Part shown: piece by piece, positions 8,972-16,612 of the stretch | Numbering within the stretch: the stretch's first letter is position 1 | Layout: every line of letters begins with the position of its first letter | Assembly: GCF_029893805.1 (NCBI RefSeq) | Contig: NZ_JARXYP010000002.1 | Span: forward strand, 6,944,001 to 7,008,000 | DNA length: 64,000 nucleotides | Source of the DNA: Streptomyces sp. SAI-135 | Lineage (GTDB): Bacteria > Actinomycetota > Actinomycetes > Streptomycetales > Streptomycetaceae | Reading direction: 5' to 3' | Translations under genes and position numbers: made by a program | The notes under the pieces: model-generated | What the model saw: only the letters and a program-made list of their open reading frames with translations | The model's database searches: none | Told to the model about the DNA's origin: nothing

Positions 8972-10588
8972 TCAGCGAGTAGGCGTGCCGGCCGCCTTCC
9001 GGGGGCCGGCACCCGCCTTCGGCGTCGGCTCGGGGTGCGGGGCGCACGCGGCGCGCCGCACCGGGAGGCGGCCCTCCAGCAGGTAGGCGTCCAGGTACCC
9101 GTTGACGCAGGCGTTGGGGCCGCCCGCGATGCCGTGCGTGCCCGCGTCGCGCTCGGTCACCAGCACCGAGCCGGACAGCCGCCGGTGCAGCTCCAGGGCA
9201 CCGTCGTACGGAGTGGCCGCGTCCCGCTCGGCGGCCAGGATCAGTGTCGGGGGCAGTTCACCCGGCCCGGTCCGCACGTCCAGCGGCTCCTGCCGGGCCG
9301 CGGGCCAGTACGCGCAGGGCAGGTTCAGCCACACGTTGTCCCACGTCTCGAACGGCGCCACCCGCGCCAGCCGGGTGTTGTCCCGGTCCCACACCTTCCA
9401 GTCGGTCGGCCAGGACGCGTCGTTGCACTCGACGGCGGTGTAGACCGCGTTCCCGTTCTCCGCCTCCTTCGCCGCCTCCTGGTGCGGCCCCGCCTGCTGG
9501 ATCAGCGGCTTCGGATCACCCTTGAGATACGCCGACAGGGCCCGCGCCCGGTGCGGCCACACGTCGTCGTAGTAACCGGCCGACAGGAACGCCCCCTGAA
9601 GCTGTCCGGGCCCGACCCTGCCGCCGGCCGGCTCGGCGGCCAGCCGCGCGGCCGCCTTCTCGTAGCTGTGCAGCACCTCCTCGGCCGTGGCACCGAGCCC
9701 GTACACGTCGTCGTGCCGGGCGACCCACTCCCGGAAGTCCGCCCAGCGCCCCTCGAAGGCGGCCGACTGGTCCAGGTTGTTGCGGTACCAGACCTGCTCC
9801 GGCGCCGGGTTCACCGCCGCGTCGAATACCATCCGCCGCACGTGGGAGGGGAACAGCGTCGCGTACAGCGCACCGAAGTAGGTCCCGTACGAGGCCCCCA
9901 TGAACGTCAGCCGTGGCTCGCCCAGTGCGGCCCGCAGCACATCGAGGTCCCGGGCGTTGTTCAGGGAGGTGTAGTGGGGCAGGGCCGAGCCCGCCCGCCG
10001 CGCGCACCCGCGCGCGTACGCCTTCGCCTGCGCGATGCGTTCCTTCTTGTACGACTCCGAGGGGTGCGTGGGCGCCTGCGTGGGCGCCTTGAAGAACCGC
10101 TTCGGCTCGGTGCAGGACAGCGGCGCCGAACGGCCCACCCCGCGCGGGGCGTAGCCGACCAGGTCGTAGGCCGCCGCGAGCCCCTTCCACTCGGGCAGCG
10201 CGCCGATCAGCGGGAAGTACATGCCGGAGGCGCCGGGACCGCCGGGGTTGTAGACCAGGGCCCCCTGCCGGGGCACCCGGCGCTTGCTGTTGTGCGGGTC
10301 CTTCTGGGTGGCCCGCACCCGGCTGACGGTCAGGGCGATCTGCCGGCCGTCGGGACGCGCGTAGTCGAGCGGGACGGACACCGTGCCGCACTGGACGTCC
10401 TCGGGCAGGTCCTCCACCGCGGGACAGGCGCCGAAGCGGACGCCGGCCGCCCCGGCGCGCGCGGCGGCGACCGCGGTGCCGCGCAGTTCCGCCGCGCCCG
10501 GGGCGGCCGGAGCGCCCCCGGCCGGTGCGGCGACGAGCGTGGTCAGGAGCAAGGATCCGGTGGCCGTGAAGAGGGCGGGAGCTCTCAT
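8972..10588 (-). CDS. Secreted alpha/beta hydrolase, tripeptidyl-aminopeptidase-like
   Basis: A 538-aa exported serine hydrolase of the TAP-like family. A signal peptide of about 26 residues is followed by PLDYARPDG, an oxyanion-type YNPGGPGASG, and the nucleophile elbow GASYGTYFG (Ser233). The C-terminal TAP-like domain supplies the Asp (AAERDAATPYDGA) and His (GTHGIAGG). Relatives release N-terminal tripeptides or other peptides outside the cell. The ATG at 10588 has a GAAGGGAC ribosome site; an upstream in-frame start at 10618 is unlikely. The protein ends in a Pro/Arg/Lys-rich tail. It is transcribed away from the repeat array upstream. Confidence 0.88.
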   Translation of the reverse strand: MRAPALFTATGSLLLTTLVAAPAGGAPAAPGAAELRGTAVAAARAGAAGVRFGACPAVEDLPEDVQCGTVSVPLDYARPDGRQIALTVSRVRATQKDPHNSKRRVPRQGALVYNPGGPGASGMYFPLIGALPEWKGLAAAYDLVGYAPRGVGRSAPLSCTEPKRFFKAPTQAPTHPSESYKKERIAQAKAYARGCARRAGSALPHYTSLNNARDLDVLRAALGEPRLTFMGASYGTYFGALYATLFPSHVRRMVFDAAVNPAPEQVWYRNNLDQSAAFEGRWADFREWVARHDDVYGLGATAEEVLHSYEKAAARLAAEPAGGRVGPGQLQGAFLSAGYYDDVWPHRARALSAYLKGDPKPLIQQAGPHQEAAKEAENGNAVYTAVECNDASWPTDWKVWDRDNTRLARVAPFETWDNVWLNLPCAYWPAARQEPLDVRTGPGELPPTLILAAERDAATPYDGALELHRRLSGSVLVTERDAGTHGIAGGPNACVNGYLDAYLLEGRLPVRRAACAPHPEPTPKAGAGPRKAAGTPTR

Positions 10589-10704
10589 CGGTGTCCCTTC
10601 GGTGCGCGGCGGCGACAAAAGGGATGTTTGGTTCGGTCACGGGGGAAGGCAAGCACCGCCCCACGGGTGTCGGCCCCAATGCCTCCGTGCGCCCCCGGGC
10701 GTGC

Positions 10705-11231
10705 TCAGTCACGCCGGTGCGGACGGCGGTGCTCCGCGGTGGAGGCGGTGGTGCGCGTGCCGCGAGCGGTGCGCGTCGCCGACCGGAGAGCGCCCCATGG
10801 CCGCAGCTCACGCGGCTGTCTGCCCGGCCTGCGGGTTCTCGCCCTGCTGCGCCCGGCCCGGCGCACCGACCGGGATGGGTTCAGTCGTGCCGGTGCGCGC
10901 GGCGGTGCTCCGCGGTGGAGGCGGTGGTGCGCGTGCCGCGAGCGGTGCGCGTCGTCGACCGGAGAGCGCCCATGGCTGCAGCTCACGCGGCTGTCTGCCC
11001 GGCCTGCGGGTTCTCGCCCTGCTGCGTCCGGCCCGGCGCACCGACCGGGATGGGTTCAGTCGTGCCGGTGCGCGCGGCGGTGCTCCGCGGTGGAGGCGGT
11101 GGTGCGCGTGCCGCGAGCGGTGCGCGTCGCCGACCGGGGAGCGCCCCATGGCCGCAGCTCACGCGGCTGTCTGCCCGGCCTGCGGGTTCTCGCCCTGCTG
11201 CGCCCGGCCCGGCGCACCGACCGGGATGGGT
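10705..11231. repeat. Three tandem copies of a 175-176-bp unit
   Basis: Units begin with TCAGTC at 10705, 10881 and 11056, and a partial fourth begins at 11232, giving periods of 176, 175 and 176 bp. The copies are nearly identical; copy 2 lacks one C in the run before ATGG. On the minus strand the first part of each unit repeats the last eight codons and stop of the TIGR04222 gene (EHRR-A/P-HRHD or close), followed by about 145 bp of its 3' flank. The period is not a multiple of three, so no single frame is preserved across copies. This accounts for the 643 bp between the hydrolase and TIGR04222 genes. Confidence 0.9.
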
Positions 11232-12071
11232 TCAGTCGTGCCGGTGCGGACGGCGGTGCTCCTCGCCGTCCCCGCGTGGCTGCTCCGCGCACCGTTCCTC
11301 GCGGTACGGACCGTGGGGCTGCTCACGGTGGGCGAAGGCCGCGCGCAGGTCCGGTTCGCCGACCGCGCTGATGCCGCGGACGGCGACCGAGGTGAGATAG
11401 GTCCGCTCGTCCGTGCCGCCGGGGTGCCGGGTCAGGGCGCCGAGCAGCCGCTGGCCCGCCGGGGACGCCCAGCGCGAGTACGGGTGGACCTCCATCCGGG
11501 CGATGGCCAGACAGCTCACGGTCAGGGCGAGCGGCAGCGCGAACCAGAGGGCGACCAGATGCCGCGGCATCGCCGAGGGCGCGGGGGCCAGCAGCGCGAT
11601 CGCGCCCAGCGCGACGACGCCCCCCGCGGCCAGTTGCACCTGGCGGACGGCCACCGCGATGGAGCGGGTGCCGTCGGGAACGGCCAGGCCCGCGTCGACG
11701 AGCCGGTCGGCCAGGCTGCGCACCGCGTCCGCCGAGGCCGCGTCCGCCCGCACCGGAGCGATCCGGGACTGTCCCCCCGGCCCGATGGCCCCGATGACCG
11801 TGCGCTCCATCTCGTCCCGGCCGCGCGGATCGACGACGGTCGCCCAGCCGGTGTGGGCCAGCAGCAGCCGCCGCTGCCGGGCCATGGAGACGAGCGTCAG
11901 ATCGGCGACCCGCCGCGGTCCGCCGGACAGGAACGCCGCCTCGTAGAGCGTCAGATCGTGTCCCCGGGCATCCGCGTCCGCGGCCGCCGCGTGTACGGCG
12001 GCCAGGCACAGCCGCGTGCACGCGGTGCCGGCGGCGGCCCAGGCCAGCAGCAGAAGAAGAACCCAGAACAT
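11232..12071 (-). CDS. TIGR04222-family membrane protein
   Basis: A 279-aa protein with an N-terminal membrane segment (MFWVLLLLLAWAAAG), a soluble section (about 25-165) and a pair of adjacent hydrophobic helices (about 168-215, including GGVVALGAIALLAP and LWFALPLALTVSC). A family-typical stretch follows (YLTSVAVRGISAVGEPDLRAAF). In this family the C-terminus is often low-complexity; here it is a short His/Arg-rich tail with one Cys. The tail coding sequence and stop are the seed of the downstream repeats. It is probably in a leftward group with the DUF4142 and DUF692 genes, which would be consistent with a substrate or partner of the DUF692 enzyme. Function is unknown. Confidence 0.72.
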   Translation of the reverse strand: MFWVLLLLLAWAAAGTACTRLCLAAVHAAAADADARGHDLTLYEAAFLSGGPRRVADLTLVSMARQRRLLLAHTGWATVVDPRGRDEMERTVIGAIGPGGQSRIAPVRADAASADAVRSLADRLVDAGLAVPDGTRSIAVAVRQVQLAAGGVVALGAIALLAPAPSAMPRHLVALWFALPLALTVSCLAIARMEVHPYSRWASPAGQRLLGALTRHPGGTDERTYLTSVAVRGISAVGEPDLRAAFAHREQPHGPYREERCAEQPRGDGEEHRRPHRHD

Positions 12072-12171
12072 GCCGCGTTTCTATGCCAAAGGCTCCTGGC
12101 GGCGCCATGGGCTGTTCACGATCCGGACGGAGTGTTGTCGGTGTGTGACGTTCCGTTTGTCCGAAAGCGCA

Positions 12172-12960
12172 CTACGACGACACGGGAACCGGGGGCGGAC
12201 TCGAGGCGGCCGGGGGGAGGGTGAAGGTCGTGGCGTACGGCGACGGAGTGACCGGAACGACCCGGCCCGGGTCGGCCGTCGGGCCGGGCGGGGCGGGGGA
12301 GTTGGTGATCGGCGGGGTGCTGCCCGCGGCCATGTCCTGGGCCAGTGCGCCGAAGTCGACGTATCCCGTGGCCTCCAGGACCTTGATGTGGTCGAGGACG
12401 GTGGTGTTGGCGTCGTCGGCCAGGGCGCGGACCAGGGAGTTCTGGGTGCTCGCGCGGACCTCGGCGACGACCGGGAACACCCTGCCGTGCGCGAGGCGCG
12501 CGATGTTGGCGAACTGGCGGTCGTAGTCGACGCCCTGGGCCCCGTCGAGGGTGGCGAGCCACTGCTTCTGCTGGTCGTTGGGCTCGTTGGGCAGGGCGAG
12601 TCCGAGCTTCGACGCCACGTCACGCACGCGTGCGTCGAGGAACGTGTGTCCCTCCACGAGGTGCTGCCCCGCCGTCCGCACGGCCTGCGTCGTGCCCTTC
12701 TGCTGGGCCTGCTGGCCCGCGGGCAGCTCCCACAGCCCCGCCAGCCGCACCTTCGTGACGAAGTCCCGGTCCAGGGCGGAGAGCGGCCCGTACGGTGTCG
12801 TCACGGTTCCGGCCTTGAGCACGCTGAGTCCGGTGCCGGAGCGGTCGGCGTACGACCAGATCGGGATGAGCAGGGCCACCAGGGTCGCCGTCAGCCCGGC
12901 GATGATGAGCCCGGTGCCGGTGAATATGCCTCGCCCTTCGAGGGGCGGTCGCGGTCGCAT
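12172..12960 (-). CDS. DUF4142 domain protein, membrane-anchored
   Basis: A 262-aa protein with an N-terminal hydrophobic anchor (GLIIAGLTATLVALLIPI), followed by two helical DUF4142-like sections: FVTKVRLAGLWELPAGQQA up to about residue 110, and DYDRQFANIARLAHGRVFPVVAE up to about 210. A Pro/Thr/Ser-rich C-terminal tail follows. DUF4142 domains are ferritin-like four-helix folds usually found in the envelope. The ATG at 12960 has a GGAGG ribosome site. It lies between the DUF692 and TIGR04222 genes on the same strand (gaps of 103 and 100 bp). Function is unknown. Confidence 0.82.
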   Translation of the reverse strand: MRPRPPLEGRGIFTGTGLIIAGLTATLVALLIPIWSYADRSGTGLSVLKAGTVTTPYGPLSALDRDFVTKVRLAGLWELPAGQQAQQKGTTQAVRTAGQHLVEGHTFLDARVRDVASKLGLALPNEPNDQQKQWLATLDGAQGVDYDRQFANIARLAHGRVFPVVAEVRASTQNSLVRALADDANTTVLDHIKVLEATGYVDFGALAQDMAAGSTPPITNSPAPPGPTADPGRVVPVTPSPYATTFTLPPAASSPPPVPVSS

Positions 12961-13063
12961 GGTGCCTCCAGTCACGGCACCGCACGCTTGTGGGTTCCAG
13001 GTGCGGGATTGACATATTACTGCCGGGTCCGTGCCGCCCCCCCGTCCCCGGACCCCCGCGCTC

Positions 13064-14365
13064 TCACCGCCGCAGCAGGGCCCTCCGCGTGGCCCGGGCC
13101 AGCCGCACCGACGGCCGGTGGGACCTCGGTGCCGGGCCCGACCGCTCCAGCCACCACTCCCGCAGCTCGCGCCGCACCCGCGCGTCCCGCAAGGTCCCGC
13201 CCAGCAGAAGGTGTTCGGCGAAGTCCAGGGCGTCCCGCCGGTATCCGTCGGTCATCGGCGCCCCCTGCGCGTACGCCAGGAACGCGGGCCGGTACCCCGC
13301 CCCCAGGATCACCGGCAGTTCGGGCGCCACCTTGGCCACCACGTCCGCCCGCTTCCCCGCGAGCGCCCGCGCCTGCACCCCCAGCCGCACCCGGTCGAAC
13401 CCCTCGGGCACCGGTGTGCCCGCCACGAGCGCGGACAGCAGGGCGGTCTGGGCGAGCGCGAGCCGCTGACGGGCGGGGTCGGTCGGCACACTCGACGGCT
13501 CCGCGGCGGCAGCCTGCCACGGACGGTCGGCCCGAGCCGCGCCCCCCTTCTCCACCGCTTCCCGGATCGCCCCCAACTCCCTTTCCAGTTCCGCCGGTTC
13601 AGGGAAGTTCTCGTCCCGCTCCAGCAGCACGCCCGGCGGTGAGACCCGGGACGCGAGGTCGGTGAGGATGTCGAGGACCGGCCGTGGAACCGGGTGAGCG
13701 TGGCTGTCGTGCCACACGCCGTCCCGCTCGAACCCGCCCGCTACATGGACGTACGCGATGGCCTCCAGCGGAAGTTCGGCCAGTGCCTCGGCCGGGTCCT
13801 CGCCGCGGTTGACGTGGTTGGTGTGCAGGTTGGCCACGTCGATCAGCAGCCGTACCCCCGTGCGGTCGGCGAGGTCGTACAGGAACTGCCCCTCGGTCAT
13901 CTCCTCGCCCGGCCACGCGACCAGCGCGGCGATGTTCTCCACGGCGAGCGGCACCGGGAGCGCGTCCTGTGCGATGCGGATGTTCTCGCAGAGGACGTCC
14001 AGGGCGTCCCGAGTGCGCGGGACGGGCAGCAGGTGCCCGGCCTCCAGGCGCGGCGAGGCGGTCAGCGGGCCGCCCGCCCGGACGAACGCGATGTGCTCGG
14101 TGACCAGCGGCGAGCCCAGCGCCTCGGCCCGCTCGGCGAGCGCCAGGAGCCGCCCGGCGTCGGGCCGCTCCGCGCCGCCGAGGCCCAGCGAGACACCGTG
14201 CGGCACCACGGTCACCCCGCGCTCGCGCAGCCGCCGCAGGGACTCGGGCAGGTGCCCGGGGCAGACGTTCTCGGCCACGGCCTCGACCCAGTCGATGCCC
14301 GGCATGTTCTCCACGGCGTCCGCGATCTCCGGCCGCCACCCGATCCCCGTGCCCAGTCGCTCCAT
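13064..14365 (-). CDS. DUF692 (MNIO-type) iron oxidase with C-terminal partner-like domain
   Basis: A 433-aa protein. Residues 1 to about 275 are a DUF692 TIM-barrel, the family now called multinuclear non-haem iron oxidases, which modify Cys, Asn or Asp in ribosomal peptides. Candidate metal ligands are visible: His in VVPHGVSLG, Glu-His in VTEHIAF, Glu in AVENIAAL, Asp/His/Asn in LLIDVANLHTNHVN, His in AYVHVAGG and the HDSHAHP cluster, and ERDENFP. After a linker, about 280-433 form a helical domain (GVQARALAGKRADVVAKV) that resembles the separate partner proteins of other MNIO systems. A GGAGGGG ribosome site supports the ATG. The substrate is unknown; the TIGR04222 protein nearby is the candidate. 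Confidence 0.88.
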   Translation of the reverse strand: MERLGTGIGWRPEIADAVENMPGIDWVEAVAENVCPGHLPESLRRLRERGVTVVPHGVSLGLGGAERPDAGRLLALAERAEALGSPLVTEHIAFVRAGGPLTASPRLEAGHLLPVPRTRDALDVLCENIRIAQDALPVPLAVENIAALVAWPGEEMTEGQFLYDLADRTGVRLLIDVANLHTNHVNRGEDPAEALAELPLEAIAYVHVAGGFERDGVWHDSHAHPVPRPVLDILTDLASRVSPPGVLLERDENFPEPAELERELGAIREAVEKGGAARADRPWQAAAAEPSSVPTDPARQRLALAQTALLSALVAGTPVPEGFDRVRLGVQARALAGKRADVVAKVAPELPVILGAGYRPAFLAYAQGAPMTDGYRRDALDFAEHLLLGGTLRDARVRRELREWWLERSGPAPRSHRPSVRLARATRRALLRR

Positions 14366-14489
14366 GGTCCGTCCCCTCCTCGGCCTCTCCCGCACCCGCC
14401 CGGCGTGACGGAGGTATGGCCCCGGGGACAGGGCGCGAACCGTGCCCGGGGGACGTTCAGAGCAACATTTGAGGTTAGGGCCGGTGACG

Positions 14490-15064
14490 TCACCCACCCG
14501 TTCCGGGCCACGCCCGCGGCTCCCGGCCCCGCAGCCGTAGCGTCTCCTCCAGCGGTCCCGCCCCTTCCGGAACCTTCAGGGCGGCGCGAACGCGAACCCC
14601 GGCCCGCGGCCGGCCGGATCCGCCGGAACCCGTCGGGCCACGGCCAGTGCCGCCACGAGCACCTCCTCGGCCAGCTGGAGCCGCACACCGAGCGCGGCCG
14701 CCACGTCCCACGCGTGCACGACGTGGTCGACGAAGTGAAAGCCGGTCGCCGTCCGGCCGGCAAAACCGCCGCCCAGCTCCGGCAGCACGAACTCCCGCTC
14801 CACCACACCCGGTTCGGCGAACGCCGAGAGCACCGCGTCCACGGCCGCGCGATGCGCACGGGCGGGCTCGCGCAGTTCCCGAGGCTCCCGCCAGTGCTGG
14901 GCGGTCATGTGCGCCACCAGCCGCCGCAGGTCCCACCCGGCGCAGGGGGTGTCCCGCGCCCAGTCCCCGTCGTCCCCGTCCCGGGCCTCGAACTCCAGCC
15001 GCACCGACCGCAGTTCACTCCAAAAGTAAACGAACGATCGGGCTACTGGTTTTCCGTGCCGCAA
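14490..15064 (-). pseudogene. TIGR03086-type mycothiol-dependent/metal-binding hydrolase gene, frameshifted
   Basis: The protein resembles the maleylpyruvate-isomerase N-terminal fold (DinB-like) used with mycothiol: DTPCAGWDLRRLVAHMTAQH near the start and GFHFVDHVVHAWDVAAALGV in the middle, with the expected metal-binding His residues. The frame stops at 14576 after GFAFAPP, but the expected C-terminus continues in the next frame (LKVPEGAGPLEETLRLRGRE, stop at 14490). One extra base in the G-run at 14579-14581 would join them. The section after AHMTAQH also looks about 20 residues short. The first 20 codons, from a TTG, look like converted promoter DNA, so a GTG at 15004 may be the real start. 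It is probably a decayed gene, or a sequencing error. Confidence 0.65.
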
Positions 15065-15094
15065 CCGTAAATCGTCCCAGGAGCGCTCCGGCCG

Positions 15095-15694
15095 TCAGGC
15101 CAGCAACCGGGAGGCGATGCCCCGCCGGACCCTGTCATATGGCGTGGACTCGCCGCGCAGCACCGACATCGCGTTCGCCGCCTCCATCAACGCGACGACC
15201 TCGAAGGCGAGTTGCGCCGGATCGGTGTCCGCGCCCAGCTCGCCGGCGGCCCGCGCCCGCTCTGCGCACCGCTCCAGTTCCGCGAGCCAGGCGTGCTGCG
15301 CCTCGACGAGGGCGTCATGGACCGCCCCCTCGCGGGCGTCGAACTCGGCCATGACGCCGTGGAAGAAACAGCCGCCGGGGAAGACCCGCTGCTGCGAGTA
15401 CCGCAGCCAGCCCTCGCACAGGCCCCGCAGCCGGGCCAGCCCGTCGGCCGGGGCGACCGGCTCCAGCACCTCGGCGACGAAGATCCGCGAGGCCTCCCGC
15501 ACGGTCGCCAGCTGCAACTCCTGCTTGGAGCCGAACAGGGCGAACACCCCGCTCTTGCTCAGCTCCAGCTCCCCGGCCAGCCGCCCCACCGACAGCGCCT
15601 CAAGACCCTCCACCGAGGCGATGTCGACGGCCCGGCGCAGCACGGTCCGCCGGGTGCGGTTGCCCCGCTCGACGCGCCCGTCGACCCCGCTCAC
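15095..15694 (-). CDS. TetR-family transcriptional regulator
   Basis: A 199-aa repressor-type protein with N-terminal helix-turn-helix (ILRRAVD-like start, then ALSVGRLAGELELSKSGVFALFGSKQELQ at about 25-55) and a C-terminal ligand-binding domain (FFHGVMAEFDAREGAVHDALVEAQ) of the AcrR/TetR_C type. The GTG start overlaps the stop of the upstream pth2-like gene (GTGA), so the two are translationally coupled. An AT-rich stretch with AACGAACGATCG (15030-15041) lies just downstream, in front of the decayed hydrolase gene, and may be a remnant operator. The inducer is unknown. Confidence 0.88.
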   Translation of the reverse strand: MSGVDGRVERGNRTRRTVLRRAVDIASVEGLEALSVGRLAGELELSKSGVFALFGSKQELQLATVREASRIFVAEVLEPVAPADGLARLRGLCEGWLRYSQQRVFPGGCFFHGVMAEFDAREGAVHDALVEAQHAWLAELERCAERARAAGELGADTDPAQLAFEVVALMEAANAMSVLRGESTPYDRVRRGIASRLLA

Positions 15695-16407
15695 CGCAGC
15701 GCCGGATGGTCCGCGACGACCGTGCACGAGCCGGGCGCGATCTCGGTGAAACCGGCGTCACGCACCAACGGCAGCCCGCTTGCGGTCAGTTCGGCCCAGC
15801 GCCCGGGAGCGGCGGTCCGTACGGCGAGCGGGAACCCGGCGTCCCGCCAGGCGGCCCGCTCCTCGTCCGACAGTTCCCACCAGGCCAGTTGGGCGCCGTG
15901 ACCGGCCTGCGCCATCGCCTTGCCGGCCGACATGTCGAGGTCCGGGCTGAGCCACAGGACGGGGGCGGCCGGGTCCGCCTCGGCCGGGGGCTCGGGGTCG
16001 TCGAGGTCGGTGCCGGAGACCTGGAGCCTGGCCAGTTCCTTGGGCCACCCGTCGAGCGGCACCGGCGGGAACACCCGTACCTCGGCCGCCTTTCCGGTCA
16101 CGGTGATCCCGGGCAGGGCCTCGGCCCGCCGCCACTCGGCCCCCCGGGCCCGCCGTACGACCTTGCGGATCCGGGCGTCCTGCCAGTCCCGCACGGCCTC
16201 GGCCCACTCCCCGTCGCCCACCGAACGCTCGTCGGCGAGCATGACGAGAACGGCGCGGGCGGCGGTCTCCAGGGCGTCGGTGCGGGCGGGCGGAGCGGCC
16301 TTCTCGATGCGCACCACCAGGGGCAGCACGAACTGGGGCGCCCGGTCGCGTGCGGTCGGCTCGGTACGGAAGGGGCTGTCGGTCGGGGGCGTCACGTCGT
16401 GGCTCAC
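15691..16407 (-). CDS. Peptidyl-tRNA hydrolase II-like protein
   Basis: A 238-aa protein. The C-terminal half carries the Pth2 signature LDMSAGKAMAQAGHGAQLAW (about 150-169), with the Lys and His residues of that fold, and ends with AGFTEIAPGSCTVVA. Family enzymes hydrolyse the ester bond of peptidyl-tRNA to recycle tRNA. The N-terminal 130 residues are an extra domain of unknown role that is common in actinobacterial homologues. The GTG at 16407 (VSHDVTPP) lies 16 bp after the stop of the small Cys-rich gene; the longer frame to 16530 simply overlaps that gene. It probably acts beside the cell's main Pth. Confidence 0.8.
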   Translation of the reverse strand: MSHDVTPPTDSPFRTEPTARDRAPQFVLPLVVRIEKAAPPARTDALETAARAVLVMLADERSVGDGEWAEAVRDWQDARIRKVVRRARGAEWRRAEALPGITVTGKAAEVRVFPPVPLDGWPKELARLQVSGTDLDDPEPPAEADPAAPVLWLSPDLDMSAGKAMAQAGHGAQLAWWELSDEERAAWRDAGFPLAVRTAAPGRWAELTASGLPLVRDAGFTEIAPGSCTVVADHPALR

Positions 16408-16423
16408 CCGGACAACCTTAAAG

Positions 16424-16603
16424 TCACCCGGAACAGGCCGTCCGCTGAGCCTCCTGCCACTCGCACACCGGGCACAGCGTGATGCCCTTGTACGACTCCG
16501 GATACTCGGTCTGCTTCCGGCACAGCACACAGTCGGCGTACGGCGGCCCGTCGGCGACCGGCGGCTTCGGCACGTCGCCGATCGTGCAGTAGTCCTCGCT
16601 CAT
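16424..16603 (-). CDS. 59-aa Cys4 zinc-ribbon-like small protein
   Basis: A small gene read directly from the minus strand: ATG at 16603, TGA at 16424. The protein begins MSEDYCTIGDVPKPP and has CVLC at about residues 25-28 and CPVC at 44-47, spaced like a zinc ribbon or rubredoxin knuckle pair, plus single Cys at 6 and 57. It sits head-to-tail with the Pth2-like gene (16 bp) and downstream of the deacetylase gene (9 bp between), so it is probably in the same transcript. It could bind Zn or Fe. Codon use matches its neighbours. Confidence 0.72.
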   Translation of the reverse strand: MSEDYCTIGDVPKPPVADGPPYADCVLCRKQTEYPESYKGITLCPVCEWQEAQRTACSG

Positions 16604-16612
16604 GCCTCCAGC

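Noticed and set aside
10705..11260. CRISPR array
   Set aside because: The units are directly adjacent, with no unique spacers and far too long a repeat.
10383..12224. 613-codon plus-strand frame across the repeats and the TIGR04222 gene
   Set aside because: It is the antisense shadow of the TIGR04222 and hydrolase genes; composition is typical of high-GC shadow frames. Only the short Cys-rich starts inside it are kept, as a finding.
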